Shown in pieces: positions 11,901-24,700 of a stretch of DNA of 64,000 nucleotides. This DNA is from Opisthocomus hoazin (lineage: Eukaryota > Chordata > Aves > Opisthocomiformes > Opisthocomidae): assembly GCF_030867145.1 (NCBI RefSeq), contig NC_134427.1, positions 19,491,001-19,555,000 of the forward strand, given 5' to 3'. The notes under the pieces are model-generated. The model was not told where the DNA came from. It did not search any database and worked only from the letters and a program-made list of their open reading frames with translations. Position numbers and translations under genes: made by a program. Numbering within the stretch: the stretch's first letter is position 1; each line of letters opens with the position of its first letter.

Positions 11901-14900
11901 AGCATCCAACAGCAGCAGCAGGAGGGAAGCACAGGCAGGGCTGAATGCCAGGAGGCACACGGTGAAGATTCTGTCCCACCTTGGCTTTTGGCTGGGCTCA
12001 GGTGCCTTTTGTAGCGGTGGACTTCTGCAGCAGGCTGGCAGCCTCTGTCCCCGGGAAACTTGTCTAACCTCCCTCCCCTGTCACCAACCTGCCGGCAAAA
12101 TGCTTCTAGTGAGCGACGGAGCACTGCATGCCACGGCAGCTCCTGGCTGGGGTTCCAGGGGTGGCATCCTGCAGCAGTGGCATCCTGCAGCGGTACCACT
12201 GCTCCCCCAGTGTCACACCGGGATCAGATCAAAAGCAGTAGAGCAGACACAGGCTTGATAAATATAGTCATGGCTATGGTCATATGGCTATTAATGGTCC
12301 CACATTAATATAGGAACACACTGCCTAAATGTCTCTCCTGCACTAGGTGTTCAGGCTCCTTCTGTGACCAACACAGAGAGGCAGGGACATCCTGGGAGCT
12401 CTTCGACCCACTCAGCTTGGTGGGATGAACCATCCCCCACCACTGCTGCTCTCTCCCTTGGCCGCAGAGGATCCAGGCGCCCAGCACGGAGCAGCTGCCC
12501 GACCTCAGACAGCCTGAACTGCCCCATCCCCTGCGCAGGAGGATCTGCCTCCCCCCCAAGGAGCCGAACAACGCCACTGAGACGGGGCTGCAAAGCCAGG
12601 CAGGATCCCTGCCGATGGGAGAATGTGGAAGAGACACAAATGCAGAGGAACTTCAGAAATAACCAGAGAGGCCTTCTGAGTCAATAACAGTGCTTCAGGG
12701 CAGCGTTAGCATTTGCTTTGCAGCCTGAACGGACAGGGAAGATTAAACTCTCGTACAGTGTGATCCACATGGGCGGACGTGCACAGAGGATAAGCTTGTC
12801 CCTGCATCCCGGCAAGTGGCAGGGCCACGCTCTGGTGCCACAGAGCACCCAAGGTGATGTAGCCTCCAGCCCAACGGCTGGCACACGCGAGCAAGTCAAC
12901 TGGGTATTTGAAGAGATGTAAAACATTTCCAAAATGTTTCCCTGTGACAATAAATTAAACGTCAGCTCATTACCATGGGATGGCTTACTCCAGATGCAGC
13001 TCCCGGTGTCTTATTTCAAGTGATGATCACATTAAAATGGTCATGGGTTGGCCAGTTGAAAAAGGGGGGCTCAAATCAAAAGATCATTCTATCTGCCTGT
13101 GTCTGCCCGAATCCAAGAACAGATCCTCCGCTGGGAATATGATGTCCTTGTAGCTGTTCAAGTCTTCCCAGGAAGGGAACAGGATCTGCTTAGAGCAAAC
13201 AGCAGCCATTACAATCAGGATAAATTAGTAATGGTGAGTGGGAGAGAGAGGAGGAGAGGAAAAGAGGTTATTATTTTTCTTGCTACGGAGTGGGTGTCTG
13301 AGCTACTGACATTGCCAGAGAACAGCTCCCGAGCTTCCCCTCCAAGCCCAGAGCTCAGACTGCTTGCTTACAGCTCAAGAGCTACTTTGGATTGTTAATA
13401 ACTAGCAGGATGGCATTACGGGTTGTTAGATGCTTGAAATCTGATTTCTGCTCCTACTGGTAGTGTCTCCAGTTCAGCGGCAGCACAGGCAGCTCTGCAG
13501 AGTGAGAAAAGGCAAAATTTACTTGCGTTTGCTCTGTTCAACACCGCTCAGCACGCGCCTTTTTATCAGAAGCTGCAATGGCTGTTGAGGACTAGTTGTA
13601 AGGGTCTTTAAGGTGCTGCAGGGGGTGGGACTGATTGTAAAATGCAGGAGGCCAAGTAATTCGTTAAACCCTGGCTGCAGTCCTGGAAAAAAAAGGAAAA
13701 CTGACCAGCAGAAATGCCTTCACAGTCAGGACTCCTTCCTTTCCTCCTAAAACGATCTGTTAAAGCAGGGCTGGTTTAGCTAGTTTGGGTCTACAGCAGA
13801 GGCTGGATTGCCACAGCCCAGAGACCAGTTCAGCTGTAATATGATTTTACAGCATTTTAAAAAGCAAATATCTGCCTGCTTAAGAGCGCAGGGAAATGGC
13901 TGTACCACCACCAGCCCCCCTCCAGCAGGAACACTAACTGGAGCCCTCCGGCAGGAACCTGGTGTGACCGGCAAACCTGGCGAGCTCAGCCCCTGGTCCT
14001 GTTTGTGTTTTTCCACTCCTTCTAGGATGCTGCTGCCTGCTGACATCTTCACCCAGCTTCGTTCAGATTTTACTATCTGGCACAGGGCGTTTCAGCTGAG
14101 TGAATGGGAAATTCACGCAAAACCGAAAGGAGCTTGGTCTAGCGCTGCTGAACTTCCGTAGGGCTCCTGGAGGAGACACTCCCAGCTCTCCACCACGCCC
14201 ACCCCTCCCGCAGAAGAAAGAGATCTCATACAACTCATGAATAGTAACTTCTCCATGGGCTTCCTGGAGGCTGATGCTCCGTTTTTGTGCTGCTGTGAGC
14301 TGAACCAGCACCCGCCAACCAACCAACATGTTCAGAGGGGTGGGAGAAGCTGCCAAACGCCCCAAAAGTGGGAACGGCCATGCCAGAGTTGCCCTCTCTT
14401 GCTCAAACCTCATTGCTACAAATCAGCCTGCTCACGACAGCCCAGGAGGTACCAAAACTCAGCATCCTCCCGTGGCCCCCCGAACTTCACCCCGACCCTC
14501 GCTGGGATCGCTGCTCCTTGTGGCAGAGCCACCAGTACAAGGAGCCTCCCAAAATGAGCAGCTCCTGGGAAAAAGCGACTGCTCCCAGCTGACTCCATGG
14601 GAAGGGATTTCTGTTCCAGGAGCTTCCCCCAGGTGAGTGGGATCCCGTGCAGCAGCGATGCTGCTGGGAGCAGCACGGCTCCAGCACCACCTACCTCACC
14701 GCGTCTTCGCAAACCTGCTTTTGCGTGGGGCTTTACAGTGAGCTTCGCCATGTCTTCCGACAGCCTTTGTGTCAGCGCTCAGAGGGACATCTCCTCCCTG
14801 GCACCCGTTTTAGCAGTAACAGCAGATGACTGGGACACCTGAGGGGTGGCAAGCAGGCAGGTGGAAAAGAAAAAGGATTAAGCCATGAAAGATACTAAAG

Positions 14901-16430
14901 TACAAATCAGCCAGCTGAAACAACCAACCAAACCTGGTGCTGAACACGCTCAGATTAGTTATCAGGAACTGAAGTGTGTTTATTCAGTTTTTGATACACT
15001 GGTCCAGCTGATACATTTTTTGACTTCATTTAACAAGCCTGCAAAAATACAGCATTGCTTATTTCAGTAGATCCTGTTATCACATGGGTTTATTTAGCCA
15101 GCATTATTTTCTCCCCGGTCTCCATAGTACTTTTTTTTTTTACTGCCTTGGTGAGGGATAAAGCTGAGCAAATATTTAGTAATGGATAATTAATTCAACC
15201 ACTTCTTTTCCATCTCCTGTGAGACACTCATTCACTGGTTGTTGTTCAAGATGCAGCAATTCTTTCTTTCTCTTCTTTCGTTATCTTCTCAACTATTTTT
15301 GATAGTTTCTGATATCTGTAATACGAACAGTTTTGAATGGCCACAGATTATATTTGCCTGATGGGGAAGATATAATTTCAATACTCTGCCTTTTTCTCTT
15401 TTTTTTTTTTTTTTTTGCCTGTAAGGTTCCTGAGGAAAAGTTATATGAACAAGGCATCAATTCAAAGGAAGCACATTCACTCTCAGATGCAGAACGTGCA
15501 CAGAAAGCAGCTCTCTACTGCAGATACTCAGGTTTGTATTTTATGTTAAGAGGACAGTGCCCAAGGGTCCCAGGCTGTAACCTAGCATTTCATGGGCCTG
15601 CTCAGTCCCTGGGGTCACTTCTGTCTCCAGCAAGCGCTCAGTGCCTGCAGCCAGCTCCCACTGCGCCACTGGTACCAGCACGGTCACATTCAGGGAAATG
15701 AGAACCACAAAACACATTTACTATACTCCTGGAGTCTTACCTTCTCATGGAACTTCACTTAACCCATTCTACAGTGAACTAGTAAATACAGTCATAAAAC
15801 TTTCCATCTGTTTTTTCCTTTTTTTACCAGTTACTGCCCAACTCCTGTTGTCATCAGCACATGGGCCTGAGTCTCGGCGACCTGTAGCATTCCCAGACAA
15901 CGAACGCCAACACCATATGCCACACACAAACAGGCCGCTAACCTTCTAACTCACAAACTCCTCCACTCCTCCGTATGACACTGACAATAGAAGTGCCTTC
16001 AATCTTCTTCTGACAAAGCGCTTTCTGCGCAGTGACACAGCTACGGCATGCCAAATGTCACTGCCTCAGATACAGCTGCATTACAAACGTGCGTGTGGCT
16101 TGGCAGTGTAATCTTTCACTCTGATAAACTATTAAATGCTGAAGAAAGCCTCTTAACTTAATCAGGGCTTAATTTAAACAAACAAGCCACCAAAAGATTA
16201 ACAAAAATCCTCCACGGAATCTGAATGCAAAAATAGACTGTTCACAAAGTCCTGGGCCAAGTTCACATAAGTGACTGCGCTGGGACGAAACCAGCCCCCC
16301 GACACCCTTTTTCTCCCTGTACTGGCACCACCAGAGAAAGAGATGTTAATTTTCTGAAACACCAACAGAAGCGTTTCCAGCTCCATTGATGCAAACAGCA
16401 GTTTTGGCAACGTCGTCACAACCGCCCGTG
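8958..16430. other. Intergenic DNA between RAB39B and the Slp-like gene
   Basis: I find no supportable gene. Contents are an AT-rich stretch (about 9380-9760), two GC/CpG-enriched patches (about 10000-10240 and 11250-11400), a polypyrimidine run at about 15387-15416 followed by an exon-like segment (see findings), and otherwise unremarkable sequence with short random ORFs. Confidence 0.6.
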
Positions 16431-16439
16431 CTACAGTGC

Positions 16440-18621
16440 CCGTGAGGAGGAGGCGGCGGGATGACTCCATTTTTGCGATGGAGGGAAGTCAGCTGAACCC
16501 TCCAGGAAGAGTCCCCGGCCTGCCCGAGCCGAAGCCCCCGGCGTCACCAACCGCATTCGCAGCCGCAGCAGAAATTCCCCTTCCTATCCCTGCGGAACGA
16601 GGAAGCGCTGGGGGCGAGAGCAGCAGTCCTGCGGGGAACCTCACCGCAACGAGCCATCGCTCCCACGGGCAGGGCTCCTCGTGGTAGGTAAGTCACACGT
16701 ATGCATAAACAGGTACATGTTCAGCACCTAAACAGCTAAAGACAGTAATTTAAAAACTCTCACCTTAGGCCCAGTATTGTTATTTTATACCACAAAGGTA
16801 ATAAATGACCAAATCTTGGTGAATAAAAGCTGGCAGGCTGGAGCCCATACAAAGTACCTTTGGGCTGACATGCTATATATCTATAATCAGGTCCCTCATT
16901 AGCTAGTCGTTATTTAACTCTGCTGCTCCATGGACTCTTTCTTAGTGCTTTCAGTACTATGACTGGCACATTTCCGAGTCTTATCTTTTTCCAATTGCAG
17001 AACCATCTTCTTTCTTTATTTTTTTTCCCATGAAAGCTGCTGATTATCTCCCAAATGTCTTCATTTCATGAAAAAGTCTTGTTGTTTTAAGTGTATGTTT
17101 TCCCCTTCATTTACTTACAGCCATCTTTGCTAAGCTGAAAATTTATGCAGAGCTTGAGTTAAATAAAATTAATACACTAAAGAATATCAGAATATTCACA
17201 GAGCCAAAATCTAGGGTAGGATAGCTACAGAAAATATTTCTCCATGATGTTACACTTGCCCTTGGGCAAAAATGGTTCATTCTGACATGATCAAACTTAA
17301 CACCTCCTTTGCTTGCTTTTTCGTTCCTCAGACCACGCTAAAAATAGATACAAGGAGACCAGCTGACGACTAAAGAAAAACATTCCATTTAATCACAGTA
17401 TGTACATCCGAAACAGAAATTACAAAGCTGCATTTCAAAAGGCGTTTGCAACGCCACTCTGCCACGGTCAACGGGCCAGACGCAAAGTTCTCGCAAGCTG
17501 AAGGCAAAAGGGAAATTCCGGGCACGGACAACTCGCTGCCGGGCGTCAGGGGAAAGGCAGAGCAGAAGGGCAGCGGGGTACGCAGAGCAGGAGACCGCCC
17601 CAGGCGACCGTAGCTCTGCAGCTACCCTTCACCTTCGTCCCCTCCCCACTTACCTCTCCCGCCGGCTCTCAACGTCTCCTGCCTTCCGTGGTGGTTTTGA
17701 CCTTTCCTTCCCGACCCGCTGCGCCAGGCTAACACCAGACCGCTTCCTACAACGTTATTCCATACTGAAATGTTTTGCACAGAAGGCATTTCAAAGGTGC
17801 GATTAGGCCCGTTAGCAATGTACCCATATTTTACATTTGGGCAAGCGCTTTAGTTTATATTGCACTGGACCTGTCCTTTCGCAGAGAAACGCGCCTGCAG
17901 TCACTGAGGAAGCCTGCGGGAAAGCTAAGAGAACAGCCCCTGGCTGCAAGTTCCCATGAGATGCAGGACCATGGCATCTCTCTTTCCTATTAAAGCAGAA
18001 AGAAATTAATATATGGAATTCCTCATTATTATCCTCCCCAGGCTGCCTTGTTTTCTGCTTCAAATAGTCCTCTCTTTCTTGAGATTCACCTTGGGTCTCA
18101 ATTTTCCTCATGTTAGAGACGTGTTATCACCAGCAACAAATGCAAAGCTCCCATCCTCAGACTGTGCTGCCGGTGACTTGGAGCAATTCTACATTGAGTA
18201 CAAAGTGTACCACTTGCAGAGGAATATGAATAATACCATGCTGCTGCTTTAGTACAACTACATCTCTGCACAGAAAACAAACCGGCACAAGAAACAGTAA
18301 AAAAATAAAAATATCTATATCTCCTTTTCCTTCTGCCAATGTTCCCAGAGCTTTCTGGAACTCAAAGATAAATGATTAAATAAAAAGGTAAATGAAGTTT
18401 CTTCTTGGTCGAAATCAAGTATAGCATCAGTTTGGCATCTTCCACATCCTCTTTCAGGGAATTAACTAGTCCTTAAGATTTAACACCTCCAACGTGCTGT
18501 CCATCAATTGCCGTATTAACCTGACACTTGCCAGCCCCGCGGATGGTCTCTGTCACCCCGGTGCAGGAAGTTTCCTAATTCTAACGAACACGTTCAGCAT
18601 TTTTACGGCACAAATGGTAGG
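16440..18621 (-). other. Probable 3' UTR of the Slp-like gene and flank
   Basis: This lies just downstream of the stop codon. An AATAAA on the minus strand at 17015-17020 is a possible polyadenylation signal and would give a 3' UTR of about 1.6 kb. Two CpG-enriched patches (16440-16690 and 17450-17720) lie inside it and are discussed in the findings. No other coding signal is convincing. Confidence 0.35.
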
Positions 18622-18767
18622 TTATTTCCGTTTTTTCCTCCCTGCCAGTGAGCGCAGAGGCAGCAATCCCTCAACCCATTCATCGGCAGCCGACATCATC
18701 TCCTGCCAGAAGGCCACCTCCTCTTGCGTGGAGTCCATCCAGTCCACAGAGATGCCGTAGCTCGAAC
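18622..18767 (-). CDS. Slp-like gene, coding exon 16 (terminal)
   Basis: Encodes residues 923-970 and TAA. It carries [20 protein letters not shown], the signature WMDS-E segment after Slp C2B domains, and ends [16 protein letters not shown]. The acceptor is TTTACAG|GTT. The basic end differs from the LIAKISK end I recall for human SYTL2. Confidence 0.95.
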
Positions 18768-21700
18768 CTGTAAAGAACAAGAAAACTGCAACGTTGGGAG
18801 CTACACAAGGAGTTTCTACTCCATGCAAAAATACCCAACAGGATGTAACTGTTGCAGGCAGTGTATTAACATAAAAGGTGCTGACTTGCCGACAGCAAGT
18901 CGCACCTTAAACCCCTCCTGTTCTTCAGCTAACGACCTCTTTTTCACACCAGAGTCCAGAATGAAGTCAATGTAAAAGCCACAAAATGCAAGAACCCCAG
19001 ACAAAACCTGCCAAGGAAAATAACATTGGGCTCAAGCCCTTTCTGCATCTTTCAGAATGGTAAAGAAGGTCTAAAAAGCTTGGTTTTCCCCTTAACAGAT
19101 TTTCTTGTGGACAGGGTGGGGTATTTGTCAAAATTCTCTTGCTCTATACTTCACTTGTAGAGGAATCAAACATGATAGCGGAAAAGTGTGTACATTAATT
19201 CCAAGTTGATTATTAAACCAAATTTTCATGTGCCAACTAGTTGTCAGTGAGATAAAGGTCTACACTTGGATCCCAGCTTATCTTGGGGCTGGTGTTTTTA
19301 CATCTTGCTTATGAGACTACTCTTGTTGCCACTTCCCACTGACTGGTTCACCACCCTCCTGGTGACACGTTAGAGACTGAAAACAGAAGGCACAAGCAAA
19401 TCCAGCAAACACAGGAGCACCTGCAAGGCAGACCTTCCAGCTATTACAAGCCTTTTCCTGACACCCTCAAGGAACAGTTCTCCTTTATTGCAACATCCTG
19501 AAATCTTCTGTCCATCTTTCTTCTCTCAGAGAGCGCTCTCGCTTAACAGTAGATAGTTTAGAAAACCTCAGATATCCCACTTACAAAAATACAAAGATGA
19601 ACACTCTTACCTGTTAAAGCCTAGGTACAGGGTATGCTGCAAGCTAGGCTAGGATGTTTAGAGAGGGACAAACCTCCATGATGGACAGCTGGACAATGGG
19701 AAATGGTCTCATCTGCTCTTTACAGCTTTGGCTTCCAAAAATATTGGAATTTGCCTGACTTCAAGGATGAGTAATCCCATTGAAAGTCAAACACTTCCAG
19801 CTAAGCACAGGTCTAAGCCTTTCTCTGAACTGCAGCCTCATGCCACCAACCCCCAGAGACAGTGACTGTCTCCCAGTGGAGCAACAACCTCCAGAGACAG
19901 TGACTGTCTCCCAGTGGAGCAAATGGCACCTCTGCTGAGGTCTTTCAGCATTGTATCGTCTAAATAAAAGTCAAACAAAATCACAACAACAATGCCTTAG
20001 TCTACACCCAGACGACTCCATTCTTCCAATTCATGATTTAATTCCAGCTGACGTATGCTCAGTACCAATCACCTGCCAGATCAAGTACCACAGCAGCGCG
20101 CCCTGTTTTTTGAATATTAGTGACTCCTGCTACTAAGGCATTTCAAAGGAGGAGGTGATGTGGACAGAGTCACCAGGTGGTGCTGTCCCACATGGCATTC
20201 AAGTCGTCTTCACCTCTGAGCGCTCTTCCCTGGGAGGAGCAGCAATGTAACCTTGATTTGTAATGCAGCCTGTTTTCCTGTAACAGCAGGAAAACTCTCT
20301 GATGGACCCAAGGAGAACCCTGAGTTTTGCCAAACCCTGTAGCTGATGTTGGGAGAAAATGGGAGAATAGAGGATTGCTACCATGGTACCAGGGCCCCCT
20401 CCATCCCAGACCCGGTGCAAGTACCAAGACTCTCACCATTCCCCAAGACTCCCCATCCTTGATTTCTCCCCAACAGCAAAATGCTCTACAACTTCCCGTT
20501 CCACCTTGTGGCTCAGCAATACGGCAACCGTACTCACTTCATGTAAAGGAAATCACTCACCTGTCCCGAGGCCCAGCCTGATTCCTCCAAGGAAATGGTT
20601 GGTAAGTTTTTCGTGATCCCACACCGTCAGTTCAACACAAGCATCCTTTAGATCCTCCGTATGAAAGCCATCATACACAATAGTGTGATTGAAAACGGGG
20701 TTTGTGTCTCTTTTTATGACTCGGGTCTTTTGGTAACTCTTCTTACTGGTGTCTGGAAGCACATAGCTTTGAGAGGAGAAAAAAAAGAGCATGTAGTGTA
20801 GAATTCGCCTGAGATTTGAATTCTTCCTAGAAAGTTCCTTGGGCTAAACAAGCCTCAGATCTGAAGCAAGGAGGAATTGGGTCTCTGTAGATTTAATGGG
20901 AAATGTTCATAATTTCCAGACTAAATTTTTTTTGCCAATAAAATCCATTTTAAAAGCAAACATTTTCAGAAAGGAGGGTACTTGCTTAAAATTTCCTGCT
21001 TTTGGTAATTTTTTTTTTGCAATTTTGACATTTTACATTAAAAAATGGGTATTACTTTCACATATTTCTACTTTCATAAATTTTCATCACTTAGATGCCT
21101 AAGAGGGCATTTCAAAATGGTCAGTTAGGCTTCTTGAGCAGCTAACCTTTCTGCAGAACCCTGTAAGGATTTAAAATATATAAAAAACATGGTGAGTGCT
21201 TCAAAGTGCTGAAAAAAAAATCTTAAAATCCCCTTAAAAGATTTTTACTTTTCTGGGCTACTTGCAGCCCCTTCTCCCATATAACATGCAGAGCTGATGC
21301 TACAGACTGCAGAAAACATGCACATACTAAACTCTGGATAAGATCAAAGCAGGATCCAACCGTCTGAATGTCAGTTCTGGCAAGTCCCTAACGAACTCCC
21401 AAACTCTGCACGCAAGCCTGTATCAAGGCAAAATTCACAACTTCACGTGAACGCACTGGGCCGAGGTGCAGGGCCCACGTATTCCTTTCACCCAGATGTT
21501 CTTGAGGCAAACCACCAAGTGAGTCGCAGACAGCGATTGACCAAGGATGGAGCTCTGAGCAACCTGGTCTGGTGGAAGATGTCCCTGCTCATGGCAGGGG
21601 GGTTGGAACCAGATGATCTTTAAGGTCCCTTCCAACCCAAACCATTCTATGATTCTAAGAGCTTTATCACAGCAAGGATTTTCCTAATTTGGCCACAAGC

Positions 21701-24700
21701 GAATAACAAGGGCAATTCTCTCCTACAGAGCCCAAAGCAGCACGAAGACTTTAGAGTATGGAGGCACAGCTAGGTGAGCCTGAGAGAAGAGAAGTAAAAC
21801 ACACCGCTTTGCGGAGGCACAGACCCAGGATCAAAGCCAAGGCCACGCTCCTGCACCTACCATTTCACAAAGGAGTCAACTCCAGAAGGACGCAACTGCA
21901 GCAGGTCCTTGACGTCTTTGACCCAGATGTGAACCTCGCCAGAGGGAGGATTCTTGGGACCTGCCATTCAGAAGAGAAGAACTGTCGTGCTGATCCTTAC
22001 AACAGCTAGCAAAATGACAGGCTTCCTCCCCAGTGACCCGAGGGAGCAGCAGCGTGACTCCTCCGTGCACTCACTCCCTTGGGAGCTGCACACCCCTCTG
22101 CACCGTTCTGCCTGGGTGCCCCAGCACTAGTACCAGCCCCATCACACTTGCAGCTGCCAAGTGCTCCGGACACAACGTGCCGGTGCTGCCTTGAAACAGG
22201 AAAGGAGAAGGCACTGCTGTGCAAGCCCCACCTCGTGCCTGCCCCACAGGGAGAGGGGCTGTGTGTTGCTGCTACCAGGTCACAGCACCCCACAGCGCCC
22301 GCAACAGCCGATGAGTTTGAGGTTGTTGAGCCCTTCCTCTCTGCCCAACACTTCCCCAATAAATTCAGATGTGAAAATCAGATGTAGGCTGCAGACAGGG
22401 CTATCAAGCACTGCTGGTTGTGCCTTTCTGCTGATATCTAAGGTCCCACTCTAACGAGATTACTCTTTAACCAGCTCTTAGGCAGATGAGGCACTGAAAG
22501 TTGCATGCATGAGTACAGGCAATACTTCTTCATGCATGAAACACACATTACCTAGGCTTCCTGGAGGGACGTACTTAATAGATAAATTCATCACTCCTCG
22601 ATGGTCCACACCGTTAACAGCAGAAAGGCTCTGAAACAGAAGGAGTCATGACTGACTAAATCAGGGATTGTTGTAAACATTGCAAGGCAAACAGCTTTTG
22701 AGTTCAGTGGAGGCACACAGAAGGACAAACTCTGATTTTGCATGGCTGGGGCAGCCCGTTCTCAGGGCAGCTCCTTTCTTTGTGGCTTTGTTCCCAAACT
22801 CAGTCCCTCAGAACCAACAGCCTCAGGATTTAGAGCAAGGCTGCCCTTCCAGACACGATGAATTAAGCATCTTAGTTCCAAAAGACAAATGGCCTTAGTT
22901 TCTGAAAAGTGATCTCAGATCGGACCTCTGGATGTAGATCCATGCAGGAAGCTGTACAGGCTTTGAAAAAGTGGCACCTAAATATTTACCTCTCAAGGCA
23001 TGTTCAACTGCGTCACCTAGTACTCTGCTGTCTATTTTTAAGAGATGAGTCTTTATGTGAGTAGAGAGAGAGGCAAAGTCATGTCAGAGTTTCTGTTGAT
23101 CAGTGTCAGATCATGTTTAGGAAAGTGTCTCTGCAGATCAGTCACCAAATCCGACCCGAGAAGGCCTGTGTTCAGAGCACTGAACACTCCACTAATGTGT
23201 CCAGGCCTTGTGGGTGGTTTACTGTGCTTCCCTAGGCACAACTCAGGCTGTTCTGCTCCACCACACCACCCAAAGACCTCCGAGGAGTCAGGAAGGACTT
23301 CTGCCACCCCTACAGGCTGCAGGGTTGGGCTAGGAAGCGGCATCGCAGCTGAGACGCACTTACTCGGGGCTTCAGTGGGTACCAGTTGAGTTTCCTGTTG
23401 CTCCAGTCCCAGCTGGCCAAGTCTATTTCGATCTCTCCCAAGAAACTGTTACGTCCCAGTGGGTCATTGTGCCAAACAGAGAGATTTAATTTTTGGATCA
23501 GCAATACCATTTTCTCTATTTTATACTAGAAGAAGAAAGAGAAGTCAGGTCATTCAAATTCTTCTTCTGTTTCTTTCACAATCAGACATAACTACTCAAA
23601 AGCTTGAATAAGCTCTGAGACAGATGCTCAAACGCGGTCCACAGATGCGCTAATGGACCAGCCCCGCTTTGAACATCTCTTTTTTTGTCCTGCAGCAATA
23701 CTACTACCCTGACAAAGTTTTTCTGCTGAGCACAGGGAAACTTAGCTCTCTGTTCACCAGAGGGCAAAAGAAATATTCTTTCAAGAATTATTAACTCAGT
23801 CTTGGACACTGTTAAGTAATACTCTAGGTTTTGATGAGTAAGATCTTATAACGAAGACCTTTCCTATCAGTCCCACACCTCGTGACTGTGTACCAGGGAA
23901 GGAAAGAAGAACACCCCTTGCTCTGGCTGCAGACAGGACAGGCTGCAGGTCCCTATCTCATCCAAAGATCACTACGCGGTTTTGACAGAGAAATCTTGGG
24001 TGCCACACAGGTGGGTGCACACCAGCCTTGAACATCTCTGCCCTCACAAACCTGAGGGAAGAGCAGTGCAACGCTGGTGGGAGGCAGGTGAAGAAGCCTG
24101 GCCACAAAGGCAGGATCTTTCCAGACCTGACCTGCTACGAGTGCCTGCAATAACACAGGTTCTCAGAGCACATATTTGTTCTTACCCGTAACACCTCATT
24201 GTAAATGGGATTCACTGTCCTCTTCTTCACTGAAGTTTTCCTCTTACCCATTCTAGCTTTGTCTGGGAGCAGATAAGTTTTAACGTACCTGGAAAAGAAA
24301 CCAAACTCCAGCTGGATAATGTTCCGTATTGCCAAGCTCTAATAAGCGGGAAACATTTCTGAACGGTGACATGGGAACAAAAGACCTGGAGTTGACTCTC
24401 TGAAGGCAAAACTAATTAGCAGACCTGCTAGGATATTAACCTGGTTTGCATGAGAAGTTATAAATCTCACTGGAGATGGGTGGATGCCACCAACATTCAG
24501 AACAGGCAGCTGTCCAGGCAATACGAGAAGCCAGCAAGGCCACAGATCCGTTTTCTGAAATGTCCATATTTACAGCATCTCTGTGCACTCAAAATCTGGG
24601 TGAAATTATAGAGGAGGAAAGAGGTGGAATGTCTTTAAGTCTCCCTCTCAGGGTTCAGATCCAAGCTCCTTTTCATCATCTTTCAAACCAGAGATCAGTA

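Noticed and set aside
19601..19620. Strong minus-strand donor-like site TTTAACAG|GTAAGAG in the last Slp intron
   Set aside because: No plausible coding segment or acceptor upstream, and exons 15 and 16 join in phase without it.
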